From contig CANRFZ010000009.1 in NCBI GenBank assembly GCA_947630025.1, forward strand, positions 55,283 through 119,282: DNA of 64,000 nucleotides. Reading direction: 5' to 3'. Under the pieces are notes generated by a model that searched no databases, was not told where the DNA came from, and saw only the letters and a list, made by a program, of their open reading frames with translations. The position numbers were made by a program, and so were the translations under genes. The stretch is from an uncultured Lachnospiraceae bacterium (GTDB lineage Bacteria > Bacillota > Clostridia > Lachnospirales > Lachnospiraceae). Positions within the stretch are counted from its first letter, which is position 1. Every line of letters begins with the position of its first letter. Of the stretch, positions 18,153 through 26,030 are shown piece by piece.

Positions 18153-18431
18153 GAATACGCAAAAATGCCTTAAATCGCCGAATCCTCCCCCGCCGGGCCG
18201 TAAATATGTCTGCAAGCCGATAATTTGAAAGCTCTGCCGCAGAACACCCGATAAACATTGAATACGCAAAAATGCCTTAAACCGCTGAATCCCCCACGCT
18301 GGGCCGTAAATATGTCCGCAAACCGATAATTTGAAAGCCTTGCTGCAGAACACCCGATAAACATTGAATACGCAAAAATGCCTTAAATCGCTGAATCCTC
18401 CCCTGCCGAGCCGTAAATATGTCTGCAAGCC
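18153..18431 (+). repeat. 106-107-bp tandem repeat, 2.6 copies
   Basis: Units begin with GAATACGCAAAAATGCCTTA at 18153, 18260 and 18366 (periods 107 and 106). Each contains GGGCCGTAAATATGTC(T/C)GCAA or a close variant. The third unit breaks off at about 18431 and runs directly into the inverted-repeat hairpin element. The same CCGTAAATATGTCTGC word appears inverted at about 18564-18579, just beyond that element. No gene is supported. Confidence 0.85.
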
Positions 18432-18553
18432 AACGATTAGGAAGATTTTCGCAGTTTTGCGAGCATAGCATGGGCAGAAATCGACTGTCTGAGCCGCAGG
18501 CGAGTTTCGATTTCTGCCCATAGATAGGCGGCGCAGCAAAACAAGAAAATCGA
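18420..18553 (-). repeat. Inverted repeat, right copy (134 bp) with internal hairpin
   Basis: This is the reverse-oriented partner of 15183-15313. The hairpin arms ATGGGCAGAAATCG and CGATTTCTGCCCAT are intact. It starts inside the last 106-bp tandem unit. The sequence from 18590 to 18699 shows no further feature apart from the ribosome-binding site of the next gene. Confidence 0.85.
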
Positions 18554-18699
18554 CGTGTTGGCGGCAGACATATTTACGGCCCGGCGGCACATTCTACCCC
18601 ATCGTTGCATTTTCAGACATGATGTGGTGTAATGAATATGCGGGCACGGGCATCCGCCCTGCCTGTTTCTATAAGATTTACTGACTGGAGGAAAAAATC

Positions 18700-19113
18700 A
18701 TGTGGTTTGTATTTGCATTACTGTCCGCAGTATTTGCGGCGCTGACTTCGATTCTGGCCAAAGTCGGCATCGAAGGCGTCAATTCCAACCTTGCGACGGC
18801 GGTCAGGACGGTGGTCGTTGTAGTGATGGCATGGGGAATGGTTTTCGTCACCCACGCGCAGGGCGGCCTGTCGGAGATCGGCAGAAAGAGCTGGCTGTTC
18901 CTGATCCTGTCCGGGTTGGCGACCGGCGCGTCGTGGCTTTGCTATTACAGGGCGCTGCAGATCGGCGAGGCATCCAAAGTAGTTCCCGTAGATAAGCTGA
19001 GCGTAGTCATCACGCTGGTTTTGGCTTTTCTCTTTCTGCATGAGAAATTCACGCCTAAATCCCTCGCCGGCTGCGTTTTGATCGGGATCGGCACCCTGCT
19101 GATGGTTTTATAG
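18700..19113 (+). CDS. Single-domain EamA/DMT-family membrane protein
   Basis: This 137-residue protein has five hydrophobic helices typical of one EamA domain (start MWFVFALLSAVFAALTSILA, later GLATGASWLCYYRALQIGEA and the VPVDKLSVVITLVLAFLFLH signature). Full drug/metabolite transporters have two such domains; half-size versions are thought to work as dimers. Substrate unknown. GGAGG lies about seven bases before ATG. It lies between the repeat region and parAB, and its GC content is similar to the core genes. Confidence 0.88.
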   Translation: MWFVFALLSAVFAALTSILAKVGIEGVNSNLATAVRTVVVVVMAWGMVFVTHAQGGLSEIGRKSWLFLILSGLATGASWLCYYRALQIGEASKVVPVDKLSVVITLVLAFLFLHEKFTPKSLAGCVLIGIGTLLMVL

Positions 19114-19179
19114 ATTCTGCACTGGCGGTTTTGTGCCGACGGTTTTATAAATTTTCCAGTGGATTCTCCTACGCATTAG

Positions 19180-19188
19180 TGTTATAAT
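19180..19188 (+). promoter_or_regulatory. Extended -10 promoter of parAB
   Basis: TGTTATAAT is a perfect extended -10 (TGnTATAAT), 83 bases before the parA start. No good -35 is seen, which is usual for extended -10 promoters. Confidence 0.55.
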
Positions 19189-19270
19189 CGTAGACAGGCA
19201 CGAAAAAGAGCAGAATCCGGAGAGAATGCGTTTTGTTGAAATACAAAACGAAAGCAGAGGTTAAGTAATT

Positions 19271-20038
19271 ATGGGAAGAACGATTGCGATTGCAAACCAA
19301 AAAGGCGGCGTCGGCAAGACAACGACGTCAATCAATTTGTCGGCATCACTGGCAGATAAGGGCAAAAAAGTGCTGGTGATCGATACGGACCCGCAGGGCA
19401 ATACGACCAGCGGCTTCGGCGTGGAAAAGAACGAACTGGAAAATACCGTGTACGAGCTGATCTTAGGCGAGTGCTCCATTAACGAGTGCATCCTGAACGA
19501 CGTGATCCCCGGTGTGTCACTGATTCCGTCCAATGTCAATCTGGCGGCGGCGGAGATCGAGCTGATTGGCGTGGACAAAAAAGAGTACATATTAAAAAAC
19601 GAAGTGGACTGGATCAAAGACAAATACGATTTTATCATAATTGACTGTCCGCCGTCGCTGAACCTGCTGACGATCAATTCCATGACTACCGCGGACACCG
19701 TCCTCGTCCCGATTCAGTGCGAATATTATGCGCTGGAAGGACTGAGTCAGTTGATCCACACGGTCAATCTCGTCAAAGAAAGACTGAATCCCCGTCTGGA
19801 GATGGAGGGCGTGGTATTTACCATGTACGATTCCAGAACCAATCTGTCCGTACAGGTAGTTGAAAATGTAAAAAATCATTTCAAGCAGAATGTTTTTCAA
19901 ACGGTGATACCCAGAAATATCCGGCTGGCGGAGGCGCCGAGCTATGGGATGCCGATCGCGATGTATGATCCGAAGTCCGCAGGCGCGGAGGCGTATATGA
20001 TGCTGGCGGATGAAGTGATCAACAGAAAGGATGTGTGA
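19271..20038 (+). CDS. soj: Chromosome partitioning ATPase ParA/Soj
   Basis: This 255-residue Walker-type ATPase begins MGRTIAIANQKGGVGKTTTS with the deviant Walker A KGGVGKTT, then has the switch DTDPQGNTTSG and the Walker B IIIDCPPSLNLLT. Soj regulates DnaA and, with ParB, moves origins apart. In spore formers it also connects to sporulation control. Two bases separate it from parB. Five parS sites lie 1.3-5.7 kb upstream, as expected for an origin-proximal par locus. Confidence 0.96.
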   Translation: MGRTIAIANQKGGVGKTTTSINLSASLADKGKKVLVIDTDPQGNTTSGFGVEKNELENTVYELILGECSINECILNDVIPGVSLIPSNVNLAAAEIELIGVDKKEYILKNEVDWIKDKYDFIIIDCPPSLNLLTINSMTTADTVLVPIQCEYYALEGLSQLIHTVNLVKERLNPRLEMEGVVFTMYDSRTNLSVQVVENVKNHFKQNVFQTVIPRNIRLAEAPSYGMPIAMYDPKSAGAEAYMMLADEVINRKDV

Positions 20039-20039
20039 T

Positions 20040-20933
20040 ATGGCGGCGAAAGTAAAAAGAGGGTTAGGCAAAGGGCTGGACGCGATGATTCCGATTCAGG
20101 AAACTCCCGCATCCGGCAGAGACGGCGCGGACAAGGCGGCAGGCAGCGGCGCGGAAACGATCGTCAGAATTACACAGGTAGAGCCGAACAGAGAGCAGCC
20201 GCGTAAGAACTTTGACGAGGACGCGCTTCAGGAACTCGCGGATTCTATTAAGCAGTTCGGACTTTTGCAGCCGATTCTCGTACAGGACAGAAAGACCTAC
20301 TACGAGATTATCGCCGGAGAACGCCGGTGGCGCGCGGCGAAGCTGGCCGGTTTAAAAGAAGTGCCGGTCATCATCCGTGATTATACGGAGCAGGAGATCG
20401 TGGAGATTTCCCTGATCGAAAATATCCAGCGGGAGGACTTAAATCCGATCGAAGAAGCGCAGGCATATAAGCGGCTGCTGACGGAGTTTCATCTCAAACA
20501 GGACGAGGTGGCCGAGCGTGTGTCTAAGAGCAGAACCGCCGTGACCAACTCCATGCGGCTTTTGAAATTATGCGATGAAGTGCAGCAGATGATTATCGAC
20601 GATATGTTGTCCACCGGGCACGCCAGAGCGCTGATTTCCATAGAAGATCCGGAGCAGCAGTATACGATAGCACAGAAAGTTTTTGACGAAAAACTAAGCG
20701 TCCGCGATGTGGAGAAGCTGGTCAAAAGCCTGAATAAACCTGATAAGGCAAAGAAGGCCGCAGAGACCGACAAGAGTCTGGACGTCGTTTATCAGGATAT
20801 TGCCGAGAAGCTGAAACAGGCATTGGGAACGAAAGTGGATATTTCTTCCAAAGGCGGCGGCGCGGGAAAAATCGAGATCGAATTTTATAATCACGACGAT
20901 CTCGACCGAATCATAGATCTTTTGTCAAAATAG
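20040..20933 (+). CDS. parB: ParB/Spo0J chromosome partitioning CTPase
   Basis: ParB loads at parS and slides as a CTP-dependent clamp. The 297-residue protein has the N-terminal ParA-interacting basic segment (VKRGLGKGLDAMIP), the CTP-binding Box II GERRWRAAKLAGL, the ENIQREDLNPIEEAQAY box, the helix-turn-helix (KSRTAVTNSMRLLKLCDE) and a C-terminal dimerisation region. ATG 20040 follows the soj stop by one base. No noc paralogue is seen in the window. Confidence 0.95.
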   Translation: MAAKVKRGLGKGLDAMIPIQETPASGRDGADKAAGSGAETIVRITQVEPNREQPRKNFDEDALQELADSIKQFGLLQPILVQDRKTYYEIIAGERRWRAAKLAGLKEVPVIIRDYTEQEIVEISLIENIQREDLNPIEEAQAYKRLLTEFHLKQDEVAERVSKSRTAVTNSMRLLKLCDEVQQMIIDDMLSTGHARALISIEDPEQQYTIAQKVFDEKLSVRDVEKLVKSLNKPDKAKKAAETDKSLDVVYQDIAEKLKQALGTKVDISSKGGGAGKIEIEFYNHDDLDRIIDLLSK

Positions 20934-20976
20934 AACTGTACTTTGCGACAATCCGAAACAGAAAGGTACAAAAGCG

Positions 20977-21513
20977 ATGAATTACAACTATTCATTACTG
21001 GAGAAGATGGGGCTGGCCGGTCTGGATCTGACATATTTGTTTCTTGCGGCGTATGCGCTGATTCTGATTCTGCTCATTTGTGTTATCGTTCAGGCGGTGA
21101 AGATAGGACGGCTGACCAAGCGCTACAGAAAATTTATGTCGGGCAAGAATGCCGCCAGTCTGGAACAGGATATAGAAGGCATCTACGAAGACAACAAATT
21201 CCTCAAGGCATCCACCGAAAAGAACCGCAAGGACATCCATGCGCTATACCGCAAGCTGGAGAACGCCTACCAGAAAGTCGGCATCGTCAAGTACGACGCT
21301 TTTAACCAGATGGGCGGGCAGTTGAGTTTTTCGCTGGCGCTGCTGGATGAAAATGACAACGGCTTTATTTTAAATTCCGTCCATAGCACGGACGGCTGCT
21401 ATTCCTATACCAAAGAAGTGAAAAACGGCATCTGCGAAATTTCACTGGGAGACGAGGAGAAGAAAGCCCTTGATATTGCGATGGGTACGGCGGACGTTGC
21501 GCTGGGGAATTAG
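20977..21513 (+). CDS. DUF4446 family membrane protein
   Basis: This 178-residue protein has one N-terminal membrane helix (LTYLFLAAYALILILLICVIV), a coiled-coil segment, and the conserved C-terminal region with VGIVKYDAFNQMGGQLSFSL and ALLDENDNGFILNSVHSTD that defines DUF4446. The family regularly sits beside parAB in clostridia. The function is unknown. GAAAGG lies upstream of the ATG. Confidence 0.88.
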   Translation: MNYNYSLLEKMGLAGLDLTYLFLAAYALILILLICVIVQAVKIGRLTKRYRKFMSGKNAASLEQDIEGIYEDNKFLKASTEKNRKDIHALYRKLENAYQKVGIVKYDAFNQMGGQLSFSLALLDENDNGFILNSVHSTDGCYSYTKEVKNGICEISLGDEEKKALDIAMGTADVALGN

Positions 21514-21528
21514 AAACAAGGTTATTGT

Positions 21529-22575
21529 ATGAAAAAATGCAGGGTTGACGATTTGACGGGGACCGAGATCTTGGCCAAAGATGTCTTTACGCCGGAATAT
21601 CAGATACTGCTTTCGGCAGGGATGCCTCTCAAATCAGAGTATGTCCAGAAGCTACATGAACTGGAAATCAAAGAAGTGTATATTGAGGACGATGAGCCGC
21701 ATACTAAGACTGTTGCGATCCTGAGAGAAGAAGTGGAGGCTTCTTTCAGATCCAAGGTAAAAAACATACTGGAGCGGTACACATACAACCGTAACGACCG
21801 GCTGGAGGAGCTATGTCAGACGGCGGACCGTATGATTACCAATATTCTGGAAGAAGACAACGTGGTGGCGCAGATCTACGATATCAGGGAGAGAAGCTCG
21901 GATCTGTATGAACATTCGATTAATCTCTGCAGTCAGGCGATCATGGTTGCACTGAAAATGGAGCTCCCGCATCAGACCGTGCACGACATAGGCGTCAGCT
22001 GCCTGCTGCATGATCTGGGAATCCGGTATCTGACGATTGATTACGCCGACCGGAATATCGAAGAACTGTCCGAAACGGAGTATGCGGAATACAAGAAACA
22101 CCCTATATACGGCTACACGGCGCTGCGCGGTGAAAATTGGATTTCCAATGAGAGCAAAAATATGATATTATATCACCATGAGCGGCTGGACGGCTCCGGA
22201 TATCCGCTGCGGGCCACCGATATTCCGATGGAATGCCGCATCGTTCAGGTGTGCGACGTCTTCGACGAGATGATCTGCGGGATCGGCTGCAGGCACAGGA
22301 AGGTCTGTGAGGCGGTAGATTATCTGCGGCGTTACAGGGATAGCAAGTTCGACGGCCACGTTGTGGATACACTGCTGGAGTTTACCGCCGTCTATCCCGC
22401 CGGAACTACCGTGCGCACCAGCGAGAAGGAAACGGGAATCGTTCTTTACCAGAACAAAGAGTTGCCGGACAGACCGGTTCTGCGTATTATTAAGGATAAG
22501 AACGGCATCAATGTAGATAAAGTCAAGGATCTGGGCGAAGCCAATGATATCTATATCGAGGAAGTGATCGATTAG
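21529..22575 (+). CDS. HD-GYP domain protein (putative cyclic-di-nucleotide phosphodiesterase)
   Basis: This 348-residue protein has an N-terminal DUF3391-like segment (LAKDVFTPEYQILLSAGMPL) and a C-terminal HD-GYP domain. His161-Asp162 of LLHDLG, the HHERLDGSGYP motif (GYP at 224-226) and the downstream CDVFDEM helix carry the metal ligands. Known HD-GYP enzymes hydrolyse cyclic di-GMP. No receiver or membrane domain is fused to it. It lies 15 bases after DUF4446 and is followed by serS. Confidence 0.9.
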   Translation: MKKCRVDDLTGTEILAKDVFTPEYQILLSAGMPLKSEYVQKLHELEIKEVYIEDDEPHTKTVAILREEVEASFRSKVKNILERYTYNRNDRLEELCQTADRMITNILEEDNVVAQIYDIRERSSDLYEHSINLCSQAIMVALKMELPHQTVHDIGVSCLLHDLGIRYLTIDYADRNIEELSETEYAEYKKHPIYGYTALRGENWISNESKNMILYHHERLDGSGYPLRATDIPMECRIVQVCDVFDEMICGIGCRHRKVCEAVDYLRRYRDSKFDGHVVDTLLEFTAVYPAGTTVRTSEKETGIVLYQNKELPDRPVLRIIKDKNGINVDKVKDLGEANDIYIEEVID

Positions 22576-22652
22576 CGGAGCGCCCGCCCTGTCAGCCGGC
22601 ATCTTATAAACCGCAGCCAGCGCATCATGACTGCACACAAAAGGAGACAACC

Positions 22653-23930
22653 ATGATAGACATTAAATTTTTGAGAGAAAATCCTGATCTGGTAAAAGAA
22701 AATATCAAAAAGAAATTTCAGGACAGCAAGCTGGCGCTCGTAGATGAGGTCATCGAGCTGGACGCGCAGGTGCGCAAGGCGCAGCAGGAGGCGGACGACA
22801 TCCGCGCCAGCAGGAATAAGATCTCCAAAGAGATCGGCGCGCTGATGGGGCAGGGCAGAAAAGAGGAGGCCGAGGCGAAGAAAGCGGAAGTGGCCGCCAA
22901 TGCCGCCCGTCTTGCCGAGCTGGAGGCGGAGGAGAACGAGCTGCGCGAAAAGATCAAAAAGGACATGATGACGATTCCGAATATCATCGATCCGTCCGTG
23001 CCGATCGGAAAAGACGACTCGGAAAATGTGGAAATCCAAAAATACGGTGAGCCGGTCGTTCCCGATTTTGAGATTCCGTACCACACGGAGATTATGGAGA
23101 GATTCCACGGCATAGACATGGACGCCGCGGGGCGCGTGGCGGGCAACGGCTTCTACTACCTGATGGGCGATATCGCCAGACTCCACTCGGCGGTTCTGGC
23201 TTATGCCAGAGATTTCATGATTAACCGGGGCTTTACTTACTGCGTTCCGCCTTTCATGATCCGCAGCGCGGTGGTGGACGGTGTTATGAGTTTTGCCGAG
23301 ATGGATGCGATGATGTATAAGATCGAGGGAGAGGATCTGTATCTGATCGGAACCTCGGAGCATTCGATGATCGGAAAATTTATCGATACGATTATTCCCG
23401 AGGAGGAACTTCCCCAGACGCTGACCAGCTATTCGCCCTGCTTCCGCAAGGAAAAAGGCGCCCATGGCATCGAGGAGAGGGGCGTGTACCGCATCCACCA
23501 GTTTGAGAAACAGGAGATGATCGTCGTGTGCAGACCGGAAGATTCTCCGATATGGTTTGACAAATTATGGCAGAATACGGTAGACTTATTCCGTACCATG
23601 GACATTCCGGTCAGGACGATCGAGTGCTGCTCCGGCGATCTGGCGGATTTAAAGGTGAAATCTTACGACGTGGAGGCGTGGTCTCCGCGCCAGCAGAAAT
23701 ATTTTGAAGTCGGAAGCTGCTCCAATCTGGGCGACGCACAGGCGAGAAGACTGCGGATACGTGTGAACGGCAAGGATGGCAAATACTTTGCGCACACGCT
23801 GAATAACACCGTAGTTGCGCCGCCCCGTATGCTGATCGCTTTTCTGGAAAACAATCTGCAGGCCGACGGCTCCGTCAGGATTCCCGAGGCGCTGCGCCCC
23901 TATATGGGCGGCATGACAGAGATCCGCTGA
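22653..23930 (+). CDS. serS: Seryl-tRNA synthetase
   Basis: This 425-residue class II synthetase has the long N-terminal antiparallel coiled coil that holds the tRNA (about residues 30-100, rich in K, E and A) and the catalytic core with motif 2 (FRKEKGAHGIEERGVYRIHQ, then FEKQEM) and motif 3 (NGKDGKYFAHTLNNTVVAPP, then RMLIAFLENN). AAAGGAG lies about eight bases before ATG 22653. No T-box leader fits in the 77-base spacer. Length and motifs are normal. Confidence 0.97.
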   Translation: MIDIKFLRENPDLVKENIKKKFQDSKLALVDEVIELDAQVRKAQQEADDIRASRNKISKEIGALMGQGRKEEAEAKKAEVAANAARLAELEAEENELREKIKKDMMTIPNIIDPSVPIGKDDSENVEIQKYGEPVVPDFEIPYHTEIMERFHGIDMDAAGRVAGNGFYYLMGDIARLHSAVLAYARDFMINRGFTYCVPPFMIRSAVVDGVMSFAEMDAMMYKIEGEDLYLIGTSEHSMIGKFIDTIIPEEELPQTLTSYSPCFRKEKGAHGIEERGVYRIHQFEKQEMIVVCRPEDSPIWFDKLWQNTVDLFRTMDIPVRTIECCSGDLADLKVKSYDVEAWSPRQQKYFEVGSCSNLGDAQARRLRIRVNGKDGKYFAHTLNNTVVAPPRMLIAFLENNLQADGSVRIPEALRPYMGGMTEIR

Positions 23931-24015
23931 GCGCGGCATATGCGCCTGGGCGGTTTGGCGGCACGGAGAGACGACGGCACAGGCCGGCAGACACGGACAT
24001 AAGGAGGTGAAATCT

Positions 24016-24900
24016 TTGCACAAATATATGCGGGCGATCGGTTTCAGCGGACTGACAGACCGGCGCGAGCAGCAGAAGCTGATTACCGATATTATTCTGA
24101 ATGCGTCGCACCGTTCCTATACATCCAACGGCGACGAGACCATATTTGCGCAGTTTTGCGAAGATTTTGCCCAAGATCTGGGGATTGCCGTCTGCGGCGA
24201 GTTCGACGAGGCCGACAGATTTACTTATGATTATTTCTACCCGTATCTTCGCGGAACCGGCATCAGCTCCTGCGAGGATGTGTCCGTGGAGCGCCATGCG
24301 GACAAGGAATCCTATGCGGGCGTATGCGACGATATCAAGGTGGGCGTCAGCCTGATCTTTTATCTGCAGAATATCATCCCCTATGTGCAGGCGCAGTACG
24401 AGAACCGGCTGCCGATCCGGGGAACGACGCTTACATTGTCCGGATTGTCTCTGTCCGGGCGCATCCTGCTGCCGATCAGCAAGAATGAGAAGCAGCGGCA
24501 GAAAGTCCAGAAGGCTTCCATCAACAGGAACCACCTGATCGACGCGGCGCGCCGGGGAGACGAGGACGCGATAGAAAGCCTGACGCTGGAAGACATGGAC
24601 ACCTATACGTCTATCTCCAAAAAAATTCTGACGGAAGACGTGTTCAGTCTGGTGGATACTTATTTTATGCCCTATGGCGTGGAGTGCGACCACTACTCCG
24701 TGATGGGCGAGATTCTGGATATCGCCGAGAGAGTCAACCGGCTGACGAATGAAGAAATGTATATCATGCGCCTAAGCTGCAACGATCTGCAGTTCGATAT
24801 CTGTATCAACAAGATGGATCTGTACGGCGAACCGCAGATAGGGCGGCGGTTTAAGGGCACGATCTGGATGCAGGGATACATCAATTATCCCACGGTTTAG
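24016..24900 (+). CDS. DUF3881 family protein
   Basis: The product starts MHKYMRAIGFSGLTDRREQQ, the hallmark of the lineage-restricted DUF3881 family of Lachnospiraceae, whose role is unknown. TTG at 24016 is taken as start because AAGGAGG ends eight bases before it; the in-frame GTG at 24007 overlaps that ribosome-binding site and ATG 24028 is too far. The 294-residue protein is soluble. The tRNA-Arg gene starts 20 bases after its stop. Confidence 0.82.
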   Translation: MHKYMRAIGFSGLTDRREQQKLITDIILNASHRSYTSNGDETIFAQFCEDFAQDLGIAVCGEFDEADRFTYDYFYPYLRGTGISSCEDVSVERHADKESYAGVCDDIKVGVSLIFYLQNIIPYVQAQYENRLPIRGTTLTLSGLSLSGRILLPISKNEKQRQKVQKASINRNHLIDAARRGDEDAIESLTLEDMDTYTSISKKILTEDVFSLVDTYFMPYGVECDHYSVMGEILDIAERVNRLTNEEMYIMRLSCNDLQFDICINKMDLYGEPQIGRRFKGTIWMQGYINYPTV

Positions 24901-24919
24901 GTTTTATACCTGCCTATCT

Positions 24920-24993
24920 GTCTCCGTAGCTCAGTAGGATAGAGCGTTCGCCTCCTAAGCGAAAGGCCGCTGGTTCGAATCCAGTCGGGGACG
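24920..24993 (+). tRNA. tRNA-Arg (anticodon CCT)
   Basis: A full cloverleaf is seen: acceptor GTCTCCG/CGGGGAC (24920-24926 with 24986-24992, one T-G pair), D arm GCTC/GAGC, anticodon stem TTCGC/GCGAA around loop CTCCTAA, and T arm GCTGG-TTCGAAT-CCAGT. The anticodon CCT reads AGG. CCA is not encoded. No separate terminator is evident. Confidence 0.93.
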
Positions 24994-25028
24994 TTTCGGA
25001 CTGTAAGATTTTGAGAGAGTCTTGCTTT

Positions 25029-26030
25029 ATGAATTACATTATCATGGATCTGGAGTGGAACCAGAGCAGCACCGGTCAGGAGGAAGTCTCTAAGGTTCTT
25101 CCGTTTGAAATTATCGAGATCGGCGCCATCAAACTGAATAGTGACAGAAAGATGGTCGATGAGTTCAGCGAGCTGGTGAAACCGCAGGTTTACCATCGGA
25201 TGCACCATGTCACCAGAAAGCTGATTCATCTGCAGATGGAGCAGTTGGAGCACGGACGTCCCTTCGCCGAGGTGATGGAGCAGTTTCGGGAGTGGTGCGG
25301 CGGCGACTATATTTTCTGTACCTGGGGGCCCCTCGATCTGACGGAGCTGCAGCGCAATATAAGATATTACCGGCTGGAGCCTCTCTCCGACGGGCCGATT
25401 CGTTTTCTGGATGTGCAGAAGCTATTCAGCATCGCATACGAGGACCGGAAATCCAGAAGAACGCTGGAATATGCCATCGATTATCTGCATATCGAAAAAG
25501 ACATTCCGTTCCACCGCGCGTTCAGCGACGCCTATTATACCGCGAAAGTGCTGGCCTGCATGGAGGAAAAGGTGCTGGGGAACTATTCCTACGACGTGTT
25601 CCATCTTCCGCGGGACAAGGCATCCGAAATACACGTCGTCTTCGATACCTATGCCAAATATATCTCACGGGCTTTCGACGACAAGACGGAGATTCTGGAA
25701 GACAGGGCGATCATGGGGACGAACTGCTACCTCTGCCATAAAGGACTGCGCAAAAAAGTCCGCTGGTTCTCTCCCAACGGCAAACATTACTATAGCGTGT
25801 CCTACTGCGACCGGCACGGCTATATGAAAGCGAAGATCCGCATCCGCAAGGCCGAGGACGGCGCGGTGTATGCGGTCAAGACGGAGAAATTCATCACGGA
25901 GCCGGAGATGGAGGCGCTCCGTGACCGACAGGAGAAAGCGAAGCGCCAGAGAAAGGGCAGGCGCGTTTCTAAAAACCGAAATCGTCAAAATCGGAGTGAT
26001 ACCGGGCTCGCCGGCTCTGTCTCCTCCTGA
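25029..26030 (+). CDS. DnaQ-like 3'-5' exonuclease
   Basis: This 333-residue protein has an N-terminal DEDD exonuclease domain (Asp7 and Glu9 in [21 protein letters not shown]; the later [14 protein letters not shown] with the catalytic His and Asp). A long C-terminal part contains four cysteines and histidines ([12 protein letters not shown] and YCDRHGY) that look like a small zinc site, and a basic tail. Homologues are often called inhibitor of KinA-sporulation (KapD-like) exonucleases, but the substrate is unknown here. Its last 62 bases overlap the 3' end of the convergent carboxypeptidase gene. Confidence 0.82.
   Translation: MNYIIMDLEWNQSSTGQEEVSKVLPFEIIEIGAIKLNSDRKMVDEFSELVKPQVYHRMHHVTRKLIHLQMEQLEHGRPFAEVMEQFREWCGGDYIFCTWGPLDLTELQRNIRYYRLEPLSDGPIRFLDVQKLFSIAYEDRKSRRTLEYAIDYLHIEKDIPFHRAFSDAYYTAKVLACMEEKVLGNYSYDVFHLPRDKASEIHVVFDTYAKYISRAFDDKTEILEDRAIMGTNCYLCHKGLRKKVRWFSPNGKHYYSVSYCDRHGYMKAKIRIRKAEDGAVYAVKTEKFITEPEMEALRDRQEKAKRQRKGRRVSKNRNRQNRSDTGLAGSVSS

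Noticed and set aside
18153..18431. Possible CRISPR array
   Set aside because: Units are 106-107 bp with continuous similarity and no variable spacers between short repeats; no cas genes are nearby.
18135..18590. A 151-codon minus-strand frame over the tandem and inverted repeats, with peptide MGRNRNSPAAQTVDF also readable at 15204
   Set aside because: The frame is made of DNA repeats and hairpins, the same peptide recurs only because the DNA repeats, and there is no ribosome-binding site. Most likely not translated.
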